Assembly (NCBI GenBank): GCA_033032175.1
Contig: CM065318.1
Location: forward strand, 12,896,001 to 12,960,000
Direction of reading: 5' to 3'
DNA from: Saturnia japonica
Lineage: Eukaryota; Arthropoda; Insecta; Lepidoptera; Saturniidae
Length of the DNA: 64,000 bases
Both the position numbers and the translations under genes were made by a program. Below, one piece after another: positions 34,336-46,067 of this stretch (its first letter is position 1; every line of letters starts with the position of its first letter). The notes under the pieces are model-generated. The model ran no database searches. It was not told the origin of the DNA and saw only the letters and a list, made by a program, of their open reading frames with translations.

Positions 34336-34755
34336 TTAAGATCATTGATAACAACTTCACCATATTGTTGGCACCCGAGATAAATTTTAAGTTTTTTTTT
34401 TGTTACTTCAATGGAATATAACTTCTTACGTGGGAGTTTTTGAAGTGATATGTTGTGGTTTTTATTTTTGATTCAATAACTTAGGTATTTGACCCTATAT
34501 TATGTAATATTTGTGGCGTTTTGCGTGATATAGTTTGATTTTTGTGCATAAGTGACGTGGATTATAAATATAAGCCGAAAGCATTCATTTTGAGATCCCA
34601 CAAAATCTTCCTAGAAAGTTCTAACAAGGAAGCCACCATATTGTTAGGATACTGAATCGTCATAACACATACCACTATAATTCACTCGATAATGGCAGTA
34701 ATAGTCTTCATTGAAGAGGACCGGTTGCCAAGTTAGGAAGAAGAAGAAGAACTTC
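34336..34755 (+). repeat. Repeat family B, longest copy
   Basis: Starts at the edge motif GATCATTGATAACAACTTCA, then TATGTTGTGGTTTTTATTTT, TTGACCCTATATTATGTAAT, ATCCCACAAAATCTTCCTAG, AAGCCACCATATTGTTAGGA and GATAATGGCAGTAATAGTCT, ending CAAGTTAGGAAGAAGAAGAA. It lies head-to-tail after the previous copy, with about 60 bp between. Confidence 0.6.
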
Positions 34756-35033
34756 TTACTTGCGTACACATAATAATAGTACATTATTGCAAAGGCAGTG
34801 AAATAGGCAACTGCAGGGAGCATGAGTTTAAGGCCGAGCCGTAGGCGAGGACTTCACTAATATGAGACAGGCAATTGTCATTTCCGCCGAGGCATATATA
34901 ATGCTTTTCTCAAACAGGCATAGAAATAAAATATACTTTTATATTATACATTTAATTTAATTAAGATTAAAATTTACAATAGTCATATTGGGGCAATTAC
35001 TAAAAGAAAATGTTATTGATTTCCCCAGTACAT

Positions 35034-36279
35034 TTATGTTTTTTTTTGTTGAACTTCTGATGAAGTTTGCAGATGGTTATTGGATGTAGTGGTTGATGGC
35101 TTAATATGCTGTTTTGAGGTGGATGGCTTTGGACTTAGATGTTGGCAAGTGGCCAGCGAGTGAGATTCTGTTTCCAAATTAGGTTGCAATGTGATGTTTT
35201 GGTTTATTTTATTATTTATATCAGTTTTAATTTCAATTGAGTGCTCAATGTAGCCTTCCACCACTTTATCAGACTTCCAGCCTCCGTGTCTTTTCAGAGT
35301 CGTCAAATTCGCTCCAGAATCAGCCCGAAGACCTACGGAAATAATGTCCAGTGTAACATTCAGGATTTGTCAAGTTGTAATAAGTAGCTATTTCTTTAGG
35401 TATTTTAGCTATTTTGTGTCTTGCAATGACCTGCTTCGTGCACTTCCCTTTCTGAAAGTTAAGAAAAAATCTATCTGATGTTATGTTCGCTGGACGAAGA
35501 TTATACTATTTTTTACATATGTTAGGACCTCTCCTCGAATTACAAACATCCGGTCAATCTTTGTTTTAGTGTCGCGCAATGGTTTTATTGCTTTATCATC
35601 AAGAAATTCCATGTTTTTTTTTGCGGTAATATTATAGAGTTCGATACTCCGACATGGTCCGTTAACGCCTCATATCATAGCAGCCTACATATCAAACAAA
35701 ACTAAATATCAAGCTACATCCACGGACAGTATATTTAATAACACTCATAAATCCCGTGTAAAATTCATCAAAATCTATCCAGTCATTTTGGCTTAACAGT
35801 GTCTCAAATATATTTATATTTATTCATTATTATGAATAATTATATTTACCTTTGTCGCTAAATATATATCATCTGGGGCTTTGATTAATAATTGCTTTAT
35901 GTTTTCGCCAGTATAATTTTCGATTTTTTGCTTTTGAATCCGGTCGATTGTGGTTTATGAAAAGTAGTTAAATTTCCATAATTTTTCAAATGAATGTAGT
36001 TTTTAACATGAACTGTACATTTCAGCATGGAATAAATTACCCATAATGTATATGGCTTTTTAGTTTTAGCAATCTCATTAAAATACGCCAATAATACTGT
36101 TTCGAAGAAAATTTCACTTTTTTCTTCTTTTTCCAACTCATAAAATTTTCATATACTTTCATGTATTTTTCTTTTGACTTTGCTGGAAGCAGGTTTTCCA
36201 TTGCAAATTTGACTTCTGATCTTAAATCTGGTGGAGTACAATCAATCTCCATTTCATTCTCTGAACCGTTGGTACTCAT
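35034..36279 (-). pseudogene. Broken Crypton-type tyrosine recombinase
   Basis: Read 36279 to 35034 on the - strand, successive frames give the order of a tyrosine recombinase. The N-terminal SAM-like/core-binding part begins MSTNGSENEMEIDCTPPDLR at 36279 and runs to LLPAKSKEKYMKVYENFMSW. After a frameshift near 36118 comes LLAYFNEIAKTKKPYTLWVI (to about 35900). After another shift near 35910, TGENIKQLLIKAPDDIYLAT ends at 35850. The first catalytic-Arg region is decayed (35664-35685, MRR then stop). Then DTKTKIDRMFVIRGE lies at 35525-35578, and the H-x-x-R box HYFRR at 35332-35346 is followed by a small deletion. The last frame holds HGGW (35277-35288) and the tyrosine motif GYIEHS (Y at about 35250). 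At least three frame breaks plus a 150-bp interruption make it dead. The family call rests on the R..HxxR..H/W..Y order and the KRHGGWKS motif typical of animal Cryptons; its tail of about 50 residues after the Tyr is Ser/Thr-rich. Confidence 0.7.
35686..35848. repeat. Interruption inside the Crypton-type recombinase
   Basis: The recombinase reading stops at ACAAAG|GTAAAT (35849, - strand) and resumes after GATATGTAG. About 150 bp in between carry TTCATCAAAATCTATCCAGT, a motif common in lepidopteran Helitron-like repeats (compare 63225: TTCATCAAAATCGCTCCTGT). Its edges look like GT..AG, but an inserted repeat fits better because part of the expected protein sequence is missing here. Confidence 0.35.
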
Positions 36280-36719
36280 TTTAATTATTAAATTTATATT
36301 TATTAAGTATGTAAATAACAAATCAAGTCGAATTTTCAGCTTTGCCGCCAATTTTATATTTATCATCGATGCCGAAAGGCAAGCGCATTTATGGCTATAC
36401 AGCCACGTGGATGCAATTTGTACTAAACAAAGAGACTTACTTTGGTATGCCAAGGATAATAAAAGAGATCCAATCAAAGAGTATTTAATAACCCCAGCAC
36501 ACCGTTTCATACAACATTGCTGGAGCGTTATAATGTTCCAAATTCAAAAAACGCTCCTGCAATGGATTTTATTTTCTTTGTCCGTAAATTCGATACTTGT
36601 TCATTTTTCGAAAATAATAACAATATTCCGTGCATGTTTAAGAAAATGTTTTTTATATCAGTTACAATTTATAATAATAATATAATTAGTAAGTGCCGTA
36701 ACTGCTATTGAAGACATAT

Positions 36720-37480
36720 ATATAAATATATTATCCTTATTTTATTTTCCTTTTAATTTTTATTTTACATGTTATTCATTTATTTACAAATAAACAAAAT
36801 TTCTTTAAAATTTGACGTGAATAAAAAAATATTACTAGGAAAAGAGCTCCGTTTTTCAAACGGGCTGTGAACACAAATAGCATCTCATGAAAAATTGAAA
36901 ATAAAAGCCTCACCGAATTCCATTTATTCATTCTAACATTCAAAGCGTCCTTCCACAGTTAATACTTTATGCCAGTAAATTTCAATACAAATACCAAATG
37001 CCGATAACTTTAATTGGTGACGCTTGTCATTACTAATTCAATAATGGAGTTCGCCAAGGTTCATTTTAACATTTTAACACGATTGGGTTTTTAATTGGTA
37101 CTAATAATAAAACTGCGTTTCATAAAATCAACGGTATTCAAATTAGTTCAATTTTTTTACCCTAAGCAGATTTCGTATTAAGTTGGTTCTTAATTGGTTT
37201 TTTATTTTATTTTTGTGCTCCCAGGGGCTCACGTCCCAAAAACCTTTTCAAAGTTTCAAATCTTTACTTTAGTATTAACCCTTGCCACTTTCCAATTTAA
37301 GTTTTCCATATAAATAACATGGGGTTTAGGCATTATTTTATATTGTCCAAAAAGTTTGAAACTTGGTAGATCTTAAATGCTGGTGAACGCAAGAATGCTC
37401 AGTATAGAGCATTGATGTAAGGTAGCTAGCTGGTTTCTCAGTATTTTCCAGGTTACACTTTGTGAGAGTATGCATAGGAA
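36720..37480. other. AT-rich non-coding stretch
   Basis: Nothing recognised. Confidence 0.45.
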
Positions 37481-37534
37481 TTGCTGGAACTAATTCAACC
37501 AACCCGTACCACACAGGTGACTAGACATTGTGAG

Positions 37535-37700
37535 GGTTTTCACCCTTACGTGGTTGTCTACCTCCGATTCACACGCGTCCTCGTTTATTATACAAACGGC
37601 TATGGAGTGGAATTCACTCACGGCGTCTGTGGAGTTCACTCCCGGGTCTATAAGTTTGGAGTCTTCAAACGAAGGGTGAACAGGCATTTGATATGTAAGC
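37535..37700 (+). pseudogene. C-terminal tail of a non-LTR retrotransposon ORF2
   Basis: Three + strand frames, read in turn, give HPYVV, then SSFIIQTAMEWNSLTASV, then VYKFGVFKRRVNRHL. This matches the order HP.VV..(P)..RT..F..SF..RTA..WN.LP..VFP..Y....FK..V..HL at the end of many Jockey/CR1-like LINE proteins. At least two frameshifts are needed, so the fragment is dead. No reverse transcriptase motif lies upstream, consistent with 5' truncation. Confidence 0.5.
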
Positions 37701-37864
37701 GCGATTCATAATCGACCTCATCTTCATTTACCATTAGATGAGATCTAGGTTAAGTGCGTACATATACGATTTTTTTTTTAAACCTTTTGGATGAATGATT
37801 GTCGAATTACATTTTAAAAGTTGAGACACCCAAGCCAATCTGACCTAAAACTGCATCTGCAGGG

Positions 37865-37995
37865 GTGCATCTGTAGGGCTATTTTACCCGACTGGGTCGC
37901 AACCCACATACATGTGGTGAAAAGTCGGTCATAGTGACTCGCTTTTGCGTGTTGCGTTTTGGGACCAGCCTGTATATATCAATTTAATTTAATAC
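37865..37995 (+). repeat. Repeat family D, copy
   Basis: Reads TTACCCGACTGGGTCGCAAC, CCACATACATGTGGTGA, GTCATAGTGACTCGCTTTTG and GTTTTGGGACCAGCCTGTAT, aligning along the whole core of copy 2. Confidence 0.6.
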
Positions 37996-38119
37996 AGTGG
38001 CTACAGTCGGTGGATTCCGATTTACCATCAGGGACAGAACCGTCAAATTGTCGTGCTACTTCATAAAAACACCAACGTCAGCTGAAGTTACGTTAAAATT
38101 ACATCATAATAAACAACTC

Positions 38120-38215
38120 CTGCTGTTACAACTCAGACATGGCTTGTGAATGCCACTTTTCCCTGGAAGGTGCATCCGCACTGAGGACATGTGAGAACGC
38201 CGCTTACAGCCACCG
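38120..38215 (-). pseudogene. C2H2-like finger of a retrotransposon tail
   Basis: The - strand frame reads SGVLTCPQCGCTFQGKVAFT then SHV and a stop. CPxC-G/S-xxF-x5-(I/V)xxxSH is the terminal zinc-finger-like motif (CPxCxRxFxxRIGLxSHLRxH) found at the end of some animal LINE proteins. The second His is lost to the stop. It could also be a decayed host zinc finger, but there is only one finger and no exon signals. Confidence 0.4.
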
Positions 38216-39323
38216 CTGTGAATTGAATATGTTATCAATAAATTTGTATTATATTATTCACTAACTAGGCATATATACCTATATTTCAATAACTAAGTAT
38301 GAATACAGCAAGACGCGGTGGTTCTAATATTAAGTTGATTACTTAAAATCGTAATTGCTAATGTAGTACAGCAGGCGTAAAGTTATTTGTAAAATCAATT
38401 ATTAGATCCAAAAAAAATTTTTTGTGAACTAAAATCATCATTTCTTTAAAATAACTGTTGTATATTCTATCTGATGGTGATTATATTAAAATAGAAGAAT
38501 AATGGCGACGGTGCAGAAGATATTCAAAAATACTTTCGTCGCCATGCCAATGTGAATAAATTCTTCAGATCTTGAATTTATAGAAGCTGCAAGAGTCTTC
38601 TTCTTCCGTGTCGTTGATTGTATTAAATTGAGCATGAGCAGTATTCAACACCTTTAGAGCATTTAACGAAACTACTACTTAGTTAGCAAATGTATAGAAA
38701 TAAGGACACATAGAGCATAGGATATCGTTTTATCGTGTTCAAATCCCATTTAACCATATTTTGAAAACAGTTGAACGTGTTAAAACGAATAAATAGTGGC
38801 ATAGTTAGAGTAAGAAGGCGGAGGGGTCTTCTCGCCTCCGATGACACCTCAACGAAGGAAAAATGAATAACTTGCACATCATAAAAGAAGTGAGTAAATA
38901 CAGAGAAGATACTTTTTCTTTAACTAACTAACTTTCTTCTTTAACTGCCCACAGAAGTGCGATTTACTGCTCCGGGTGTCACCCATGCCAGCTACATAGA
39001 TTGTACAGGCTGAGGAGCAGCTACTTACTCGCAAGGTAGCCGTTACCATTTGAAGCGCCTGCCAAATACGAGGACTGCTGGCAGGAAAAATATATACGTT
39101 TAGCATCTGTTGTTGCTTCACCATGGCTATTTTATGAAGTGATGAAGCTGCTCTCCATGTAGCATAACCTATATGGATTAGTAGGAGTCGGTTATCTCAA
39201 TTCACGAATTCACAACATATTAGATTATACATCAAATAGAACATGTTTACTCAAGTAATTGGTATAGTACTATTGAATTACCGCTTTATAGAGATAACAC
39301 GTATATAAATCAATAATATAATT
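38216..39323. other. Non-coding stretch with a less AT-rich patch
   Basis: A patch at about 38935-39130 has balanced base composition and an open - strand frame containing SPRIWQALQMVTATLRVSSC. I see a donor-like GAGTAAGTAG inside it but no convincing exon, and leave it uncalled. Confidence 0.35.
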
Positions 39324-39388
39324 ATAACGCCTGGTAATTAATTTATCTATTAAATAATTTAATAGTTGAATTAATTACCAGGCGTTAT
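39324..39388. repeat. 65-bp near-perfect palindrome
   Basis: The arms ATAACGCCTGGTAATTAAT (39324-39342) and ATTAATTACCAGGCGTTAT (39370-39388) are exact inverted copies. Between them, CTATTAAATAATTTAATAG is a second, nested palindrome. The whole can fold into one long hairpin or cruciform. It has no coding capacity, and no target duplication is clear. Confidence 0.85.
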
Positions 39389-39399
39389 TTATATCTGCT

Positions 39400-41280
39400 T
39401 AGCTAAATAACTAAAATGAAACAATTTTAATACAGTATTTCTTGTAATTAGTAGAACTAATCTACTACTACTAACTAACTAACTTAAAGGCTTATTTATT
39501 ATTTTAAACGGAGGTAGGCCACAGAGAAATTTTTTTGGAGATTTCTGTCTACTTGGCGTAGTCCGACTTGTGAAATACCTACACCCTAGGCTACAGAAGA
39601 TCACAACAAAATAACTTTGTGCTTTGTTCCTGCGGTGAGTAGGATTACTAGATCTCCTCGTGGTTCAAGGTCGGCAACGCGCTGGTGATAGATAATTTAC
39701 AAATTTTCTTAAACTTTCGTTTTAGTTACGTAGAAAAATACATACACACTATGGCAAAGTTAACAATATTTAAAATTTTAGATCATTGCTGTGCCTATTG
39801 ATCGTTTTACTTACTAACGTAAATGTTACATAGTACCCTTTCTAATTAATTTTAATGTAACTGTCGGATTACTCACTGACTTAACCCACTGTTCATTTAG
39901 TAGGTAAATATAATAGAAATTATCGGGTTTCATTACATTAAAATACGTGGTTTTAATAATAATTAAATTACCCTGGGGTTTGTTGGTTCATTAAAGCTAA
40001 ATTTGTTTGATCATGAAAGGAATATAAGGAAGAAGTAATTATTATAATACATAACTATATAAAAACTTTCTTATGTGTATGTGTGGTGGGTTAAATAAGC
40101 AAAATCATGATACTAAGACTTATAAAATGTAAATGTGCAATGGCTAATTTATTTCTGGCACTCGCCGAGCGCTAGGGCGGCCTGCTCGCTTCGCTCACTC
40201 GGCTCGTTCGTTGTGATTTCAGTTTCAAACTAACCTAACGTAACTGCTTAATTTATAAACTTACGGAAATGAAACTGTTAGATGGCAAATTTTAATGACC
40301 GTTTACAGTTTGCCGACAGTTTACAATATGACTAAATAATTTATGAAGTAATGGTTCATACAAACTATCGGGTGACTTAAAAAGCCCATAACCCATATTC
40401 AGCATCAAGTAGGAAATCAATTCTGCCTGCGCTACGGGCCGCTACAGCAATCACTACAGCGCTGATTTTTCGTCGGGCTCTGAATGCCATTTAAAATTGA
40501 CAAGAAAATATACTGAAAAATGAATATTTAGAATGCTTTATAGTATGAATACAGCTCATAGACTTTTAAAACGTCAATAATGTCGAATTGCAATGCGGAA
40601 TTTGTGCACATCTGAAAATTTACTGTTCGTGCAGTAGTTCTTACGTCTGACGCTATGCATAACAACCGAGAAGCGACGGTCGCAAGCCGTCGTATATCGG
40701 AAACGATCTCATACATTTTAATGCTAACAAGTATACCGCTCCCGTAAAGTTTACTCCAAGGTACAGTGATGCGGAACATGAACAAAGAAATATTTTAAAC
40801 TTGAAACAGAACTTCTAACTATTAGAAATGGGTAAAGTTTAAGATATGTTTTAGGCAATAATCCGGAACTATTAATCCCGTTCTAAATTTTTTTTACTAC
40901 TATGAAGCTACATTATATCTAAGGGCTATACTTTAATTATTAATAACAGCGGCTGCTAGTACAATTAATATTAATATACATAGTCCTATTTCTAGTGAAG
41001 TATTCTTAACATGGAATTTAAATTTCTCATCGTGATGATGTACCTATGTATGTTTCCTGGAAAATGCTGAAACAATTTTGATGAAATTTTGTACTTAAAT
41101 AATCTTTTACGTCTAAGTTAATACGATTAAAAAAATATATCTTGAATTATTCTCTTAACGCGAAAGTATTAGACTAAAATTGTTTACAAACTTTTTCAAT
41201 AAAGGCACTGAATGTTGAGTGGTTAAATGATCACGAATACTCTAACAAATTTTACAATTTAATTATATTCTTTATATTTG
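39400..41280. other. Non-coding stretch
   Basis: Only short low-complexity runs (for example (CTAA)n near 39470) and a G+C-richer spot with CTGCTCGCTTCGCTCACTCG at 40179 are visible. The latter is a common lepidopteran repeat word. Confidence 0.4.
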
Positions 41281-41282
41281 AA

Positions 41283-41400
41283 AACTATTCAAAATATTTC
41301 GCCCATATACTATGGTACAGGAACATTTCTCAAGCGTTCAAGTTTCCTCATGATGTTTTCCTTCACCGTCAGGTGATAGTAAAACCTATTTGAATTAATA
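41283..41400 (-). repeat. Dispersed repeat with GAAGGAAAACATC motif
   Basis: TTCCTCATGATGTTTTCCTT then CACCGTCAGGTGATA is the reverse complement of a hallmark segment of lepidopteran SINE/LINE repeats (GGTGAAGGAAAACATC..GAGGAA). A single fragment. Confidence 0.5.
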
Positions 41401-42800
41401 AACATACGATAATACCGAAAAATTCGTTGTTAATAGAGGTGATTAGAGAATGATTTACATAATCATGATATTTCGATGATGAGTGATCATTCATAATCGA
41501 ATTACGAAAAAAAGGTCGCACAGTCGTAAACAAAGCTGTTACACAAGAACATATATAACAATTATCTAAAAAAAAAGGTCGTTCGGTCGTAATAATTACT
41601 AATCTTATCAAATTAGTAAGTAAGTACTAATATTATTAACATTAGTAACCTAGCATTAGTAATTACTAATATTAGTAATTACTAATGGCTATAATCGAGA
41701 TATATCGTGTTATCTTCATAATCGAATAATTACATTAATATCTCCTAATCGCCCACCGCTAGTTGTTATATAATTAAGATATTTACTTAAGGCTTAATTT
41801 GCTAAATCCGGGACCAAAACAACCCCTCCTTGATATTATAAATATGAACACCCAAAGATACGGAAGAATGAGCTTCAATGGCGTCATTTCGCGTCAGCTC
41901 AAATTAGAGGAAACGTTTTAAATATCCCAGCCGTCATTCCTTACATTTTTTTACTTGACGTCAAAGAAAAAACACCAATGATAATGACGTAAAAAGCATA
42001 ACACCCTGTTTTTAGGGTTGCCCAATTTCTTCATTACAATTTTTTTTTCTTATAACAAACTACGTACGGTTTTCTTTTTTATATCCAACCGTTAGTAAGC
42101 TGGAAGAATGTATTGTAGCATAAAGCTTGCGGTTGTAGGTACAATCGCAATTAGCGATTAAGATTTTGCTATAAAGACTTACAATCATGCTTGTGTTTGA
42201 CTAAACGTTTTTTTTTAATTAATCGATTCTACGAATAGGACTGGAAAAGTTTGCAGTTATGTTTACAGGACATAAGGCAATTTCCATATATTGTTGGTAT
42301 TAAAAAAAAAGCGAGGCCAGACCCAGGATTATTTCCAATAGCTAGCTCATATAAAGACCTTAAAAAATATATTGGACTTAACCCTGCAGATGCATTTTTT
42401 GAGTAACTTACAATACCTACACCAGTCTGAGTACCTTCATTAGGTACTTAATTGATTTTAGTTAGGAGAAAGACTCACCACTACACTAACTACACAGAAA
42501 ATTCCAACAGTGCAAAGAATCCGCCAAACGCGCGGGAAGGAATTTCGTTCCAATAAAACACCAGTATCAAGACACAAAACCTTTCATTATTTTTAATGAG
42601 TAAACAATGCGTATAAAATCGGATACTCTGTAATTTGCAACCCTAGCTGTTCATTACCGCGCCCTCACCTCTAGGGATGTCACGTGATTAGGGTAAAATG
42701 TTTACACGGCGAACCACGCTGCCTCGAGGTAACGTGCCCACGTCATTACATTACGTTTTTGACGTCTCTTTCAGCTATAAAAACTACCCTCCTTTCTTTA

Positions 42801-42985
42801 TATAGCTATGCTTCGCGCTTTCACTTTTCAACCAACACTCCACCGCGACGCGCCGCACGGCAACAATCTCATCCTCGTATGCTATCGTTCTCTCGAGTTT
42901 CTACAGCTCGCCAGATTGCTTGACGTTAATGATTACTGCCGCGCTTCTTAGGGTTGTAGCGTGAACTTATGTAGCCTATAACTTT
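42801..42985 (-). mobile_element. Reverse-oriented fragment of a Helitron-like/LINE-derived repeat
   Basis: Shares ACTCCACCGCGACGCGCCGC, GCCAGATTGCTTGACGTTAA and GATTACTGCCGCGCTTCTTA with 19102-19275. The left edge TATAGCTATGCTTCGCGCTT is the reverse of a GCGAAGC..AGCTATA end. The open frame here is a by-product. Confidence 0.5.
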
Positions 42986-42989
42986 CCTT

Positions 42990-44386
42990 AATAAAATATA
43001 AAATAATAAAAGACATTTAAAATCTCACCGGTAGTTATAGAGATTAACGCGTTCAAATAAACAAACACTTTCTTGAATTTTATAATATTATATTATAGTA
43101 TAGACCACAAAAAAAAAAACATTTATCTAGGTATACTTGGAATGTAAAACCTTATCTAAATGCAAGTTTCATCGAAATCGTTGGAGCCGTTTCCTAGAAT
43201 ACATATATACAAGAATTGCTCACTTTATTTAATAAGTTATATAAGTAACTATATATTGATGGGAAAATCTTTACAGGTTCAAAGATATTCCTTTTCCTAC
43301 AATAGTTTTTTTTTATTATTTCTAAGAGAAAATAAACGACTCACTTTCAGTAAAATATAAAATGGTACACTTATTTATAATATATAATATAACTATTTAA
43401 CAAACCCGTTTTATAAAGTGACACTATATCTTCTTTACAATTAATCAAATTGAAATGTTTACTTTCGGTTTCCTACACTATTATAAACAATTTTTTTCAC
43501 TTTCAATGTATTTTTAAAAATAACAGAAACTTTTCTATATAATTCGCCACTTTTAACATATTATTGCCAATTTATTCAATTCGTAAAACTGCTCCTTTTC
43601 CAATTCTTCCTTAATACTCCAATATTTATGTCGATATATTTTAATTTTCTAATTATTAATAAATTCTAACAAATTTATTAAAAGGTTAGCTCTAGCTGAG
43701 GCACAAACTTGGGAACTTCAATGATGAACACAAACATTCAAATACCGAGAAAACTTTGTTTTATTATTATTATTATTTATTTCACTAATAAATTCATTTA
43801 CAATTTATTGTTATATGCATCCTATTAAATCTCTGGGGTTTGTCTAAGAATGGCATGGCCTGAGGTTTTATTCAACGCGTTGCTGTTTGTCAAAAATATA
43901 ACGTTCAGTTAAAAGTTTAGTATAATTTAATATACTTATACAATTGAGGTGACGTAGTAATCGTTAAGTTTGTATTTAATGTGTCACCTATAAAATATTT
44001 TAGTTCAGTATAAAATCCTAAACAGACAGACACTAAAAGGACTAAAAGGCTTCCGAGTTCGCCAATGACCGATCGTTAAATAACCATGTGAAATTAATAA
44101 TTAAATTTACTATAAAGTAGGAAATGGCTGTACTGTGGTGATAGTGGGGTTGATAATTGAATTGACCAACGTTTCCATTATTAGTTCGCTTCATGCGAGA
44201 ACTAGACTTGCGCGATAGTGCATGACGTCATAAGACTGCTTGCAGATCAAATTATACTTCGATACCGGTATGCATTCATATTTTATGGTTTGTGGTATTT
44301 ACTATTTCTTCGTTTTCATAGTTTTTTTTTTAAGGATTGACTACTAGCAGGAGACAAATTAACTTTAAAAGAAGGCTCAACAGTAA
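42990..44386. other. AT-rich non-coding stretch
   Basis: GTTTCATCGAAATCGTTGGA then GCCGTTT at 43166 is a fragment of a common lepidopteran repeat. A CRE octamer TGACGTCA lies at 44223. Nothing else is supported. Confidence 0.45.
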
Positions 44387-44761
44387 ATGGAAGATGTGGG
44401 TGTTTCGTCATCCAGACCGGACATATTTCTTTATTCTCGAGTAATCAAGCATATAGTATTTGTAGAGCTTACTGTACCATGGAAAACTAATATACCTACA
44501 GAACACGCAATAAAAATTATTAAATATTACGATCTATGTAATGAGCTAACCAAAAACGGCTATGCGGTTAACTTGTATGCGGTGGAAGTGGGAGCGAGCG
44601 GTGTTCCAGCGAAATCTCTCTATAACTTGCTAAAATACCTCAGCCTGTCGAGAACTGCAGTAAGTTCTATTTTAGAACGGGTATCTAAAGCAGTATTAAC
44701 AGCCTCTTACCAAATCTGGCTTGGCAGGGAGGGTATCGCAAGTAGTGAAAGTGAGCGCTGA
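44387..44761 (+). pseudogene. C-terminal PD-(D/E)xK-like fragment of a transposable-element protein
   Basis: A 124-codon frame contains RPD (residues 10-12), then VELTVPW (26-32), and K-Y at 46-47. It goes on to LYAVEVGASGVPAKSLYNLL, SRTAVSSILE and ASYQIWLGRE. The arrangement RPD-x(13)-(V/I)(E/D)LT.PW...K.KY..L......Y.V......EVGA.G..AKSLYNLLK...L is the C-terminal domain of a recurrent animal mobile-element protein, with a restriction-endonuclease-like D..ExT pattern. A stop lies immediately upstream of the first ATG, and no transposase or RT motif precedes it, so this is a fragment. The frame itself is intact. It is followed by a G+C-rich tail (CCCGGGGGCTGCTCGTG). Whether it serves any host role cannot be judged. 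Confidence 0.5.
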
Positions 44762-44889
44762 TTTGGATCATAAGGGGGCTCCTTAAACCTACACATGGGT
44801 CTCAAGTCCCGGGGGCTGCTCGTGTTCCCTCTGTCTGCCACAGGATAGACCCGGCACCCGTACAGTGAATTCATGGAATGCTAAGATGT

Positions 44890-46060
44890 TTGTCTCATAT
44901 TACAATTTTTATCAAAATCTTTATAAAAGTTAATCTTAATAGTTTAATAGTACAACATAAAAAGGATGATGCTAGGTCTATATCGTCTTTACTTGTACAT
45001 ACAAGTTCTTAAATAAAAATATTTTTATAATCTGACTATACAACAGTATTGTAAATTGTATTGTAATTGTATTGTATTTAATATGAGGCTTTTTGTAGAA
45101 CACCTACCACTGGCAACTAGAAGTGACTAAAATATTTTTATGGATTTACTATGGATATGAAATGTATGAAGAAAGGACGTACGGATGTTTAGTACTGATG
45201 CAATATGTTATTAATAAAGAATAGGGATATTAAACTATATTGATATTTTAATGTACGTGAATGAGTGCTGTTATAAATTATATAAATAGGTGTTGTTTTA
45301 AAGCGTCATAGAGCAACAACGCCAATTTTAACCAAGAAATAAAAGAACCAGTAATGTTTAAATTGTTATGGTCGTTTCTGCAAGTTATATGCAATCTTAC
45401 ATATAAGCAAATGACGTCAGATGTCAATTTTGCAGCACACACGCCAAAGTGCGTCACTTGACGATCATCGACCTTTGCTTTAACAGATTTATTTTGGTAT
45501 ATCTACTTATGTTTAATTCATCATAGTAATCTGAATAGGTTAAGTTTGAAGAGTTTAATTTTGGTTTTGGATTCATAATGTCTATACTATGTTGCTTACA
45601 CTTAAATCATTTTAAATTTTCGAGTCCTATAATAGCTTATGCTTTTCGATGAGAGTAAAAATAGTGAAAGACAGTTTCTCTAGGCTTGAGAGTGTTATTA
45701 TCATTGGCAACATAATGATTTTAACATCACTTGAAAATGTAGTTAAATACTAAACCTATTAAGAAAGATAAAAAATGCTTTTACTATATTAACCAATACA
45801 TCATATCAGTAAATCTTTTCCTCTTTTTTTTGTATAGTACTATTAAAAATAATATTATTATTAATTGTTTTGTACATGCAAACTGACTTATTATTAGTTC
45901 GGTTAGAGACTTAAAAATAATTTTTAAAATTGAATGGCTTCGTAATTATTTATCTATTAAAATTTAAAAGTTTAAAAGAACACGTAGTATAAATCCGTTA
46001 TTAAGCAATATTTCAGAAAGGGCTAAAATTAATAATGTTTTGTTTACAATATGTTTTAAT
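44890..46060. other. AT-rich non-coding stretch
   Basis: Contains a CRE octamer at 45412 but no gene or recognised repeat. Confidence 0.45.
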
Positions 46061-46067
46061 TGAAAGG

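Noticed and set aside
36161..36685. 174-codon + strand frame, the longest in the window
   Set aside because: It is largely the opposite strand of the Crypton-type recombinase N-terminus plus AT-rich flank, and reads as Phe/Ile-rich low-information sequence.
37490..37687. 65-codon - strand frame
   Set aside because: It is the antisense shadow of the LINE C-terminal tail that reads on the + strand.
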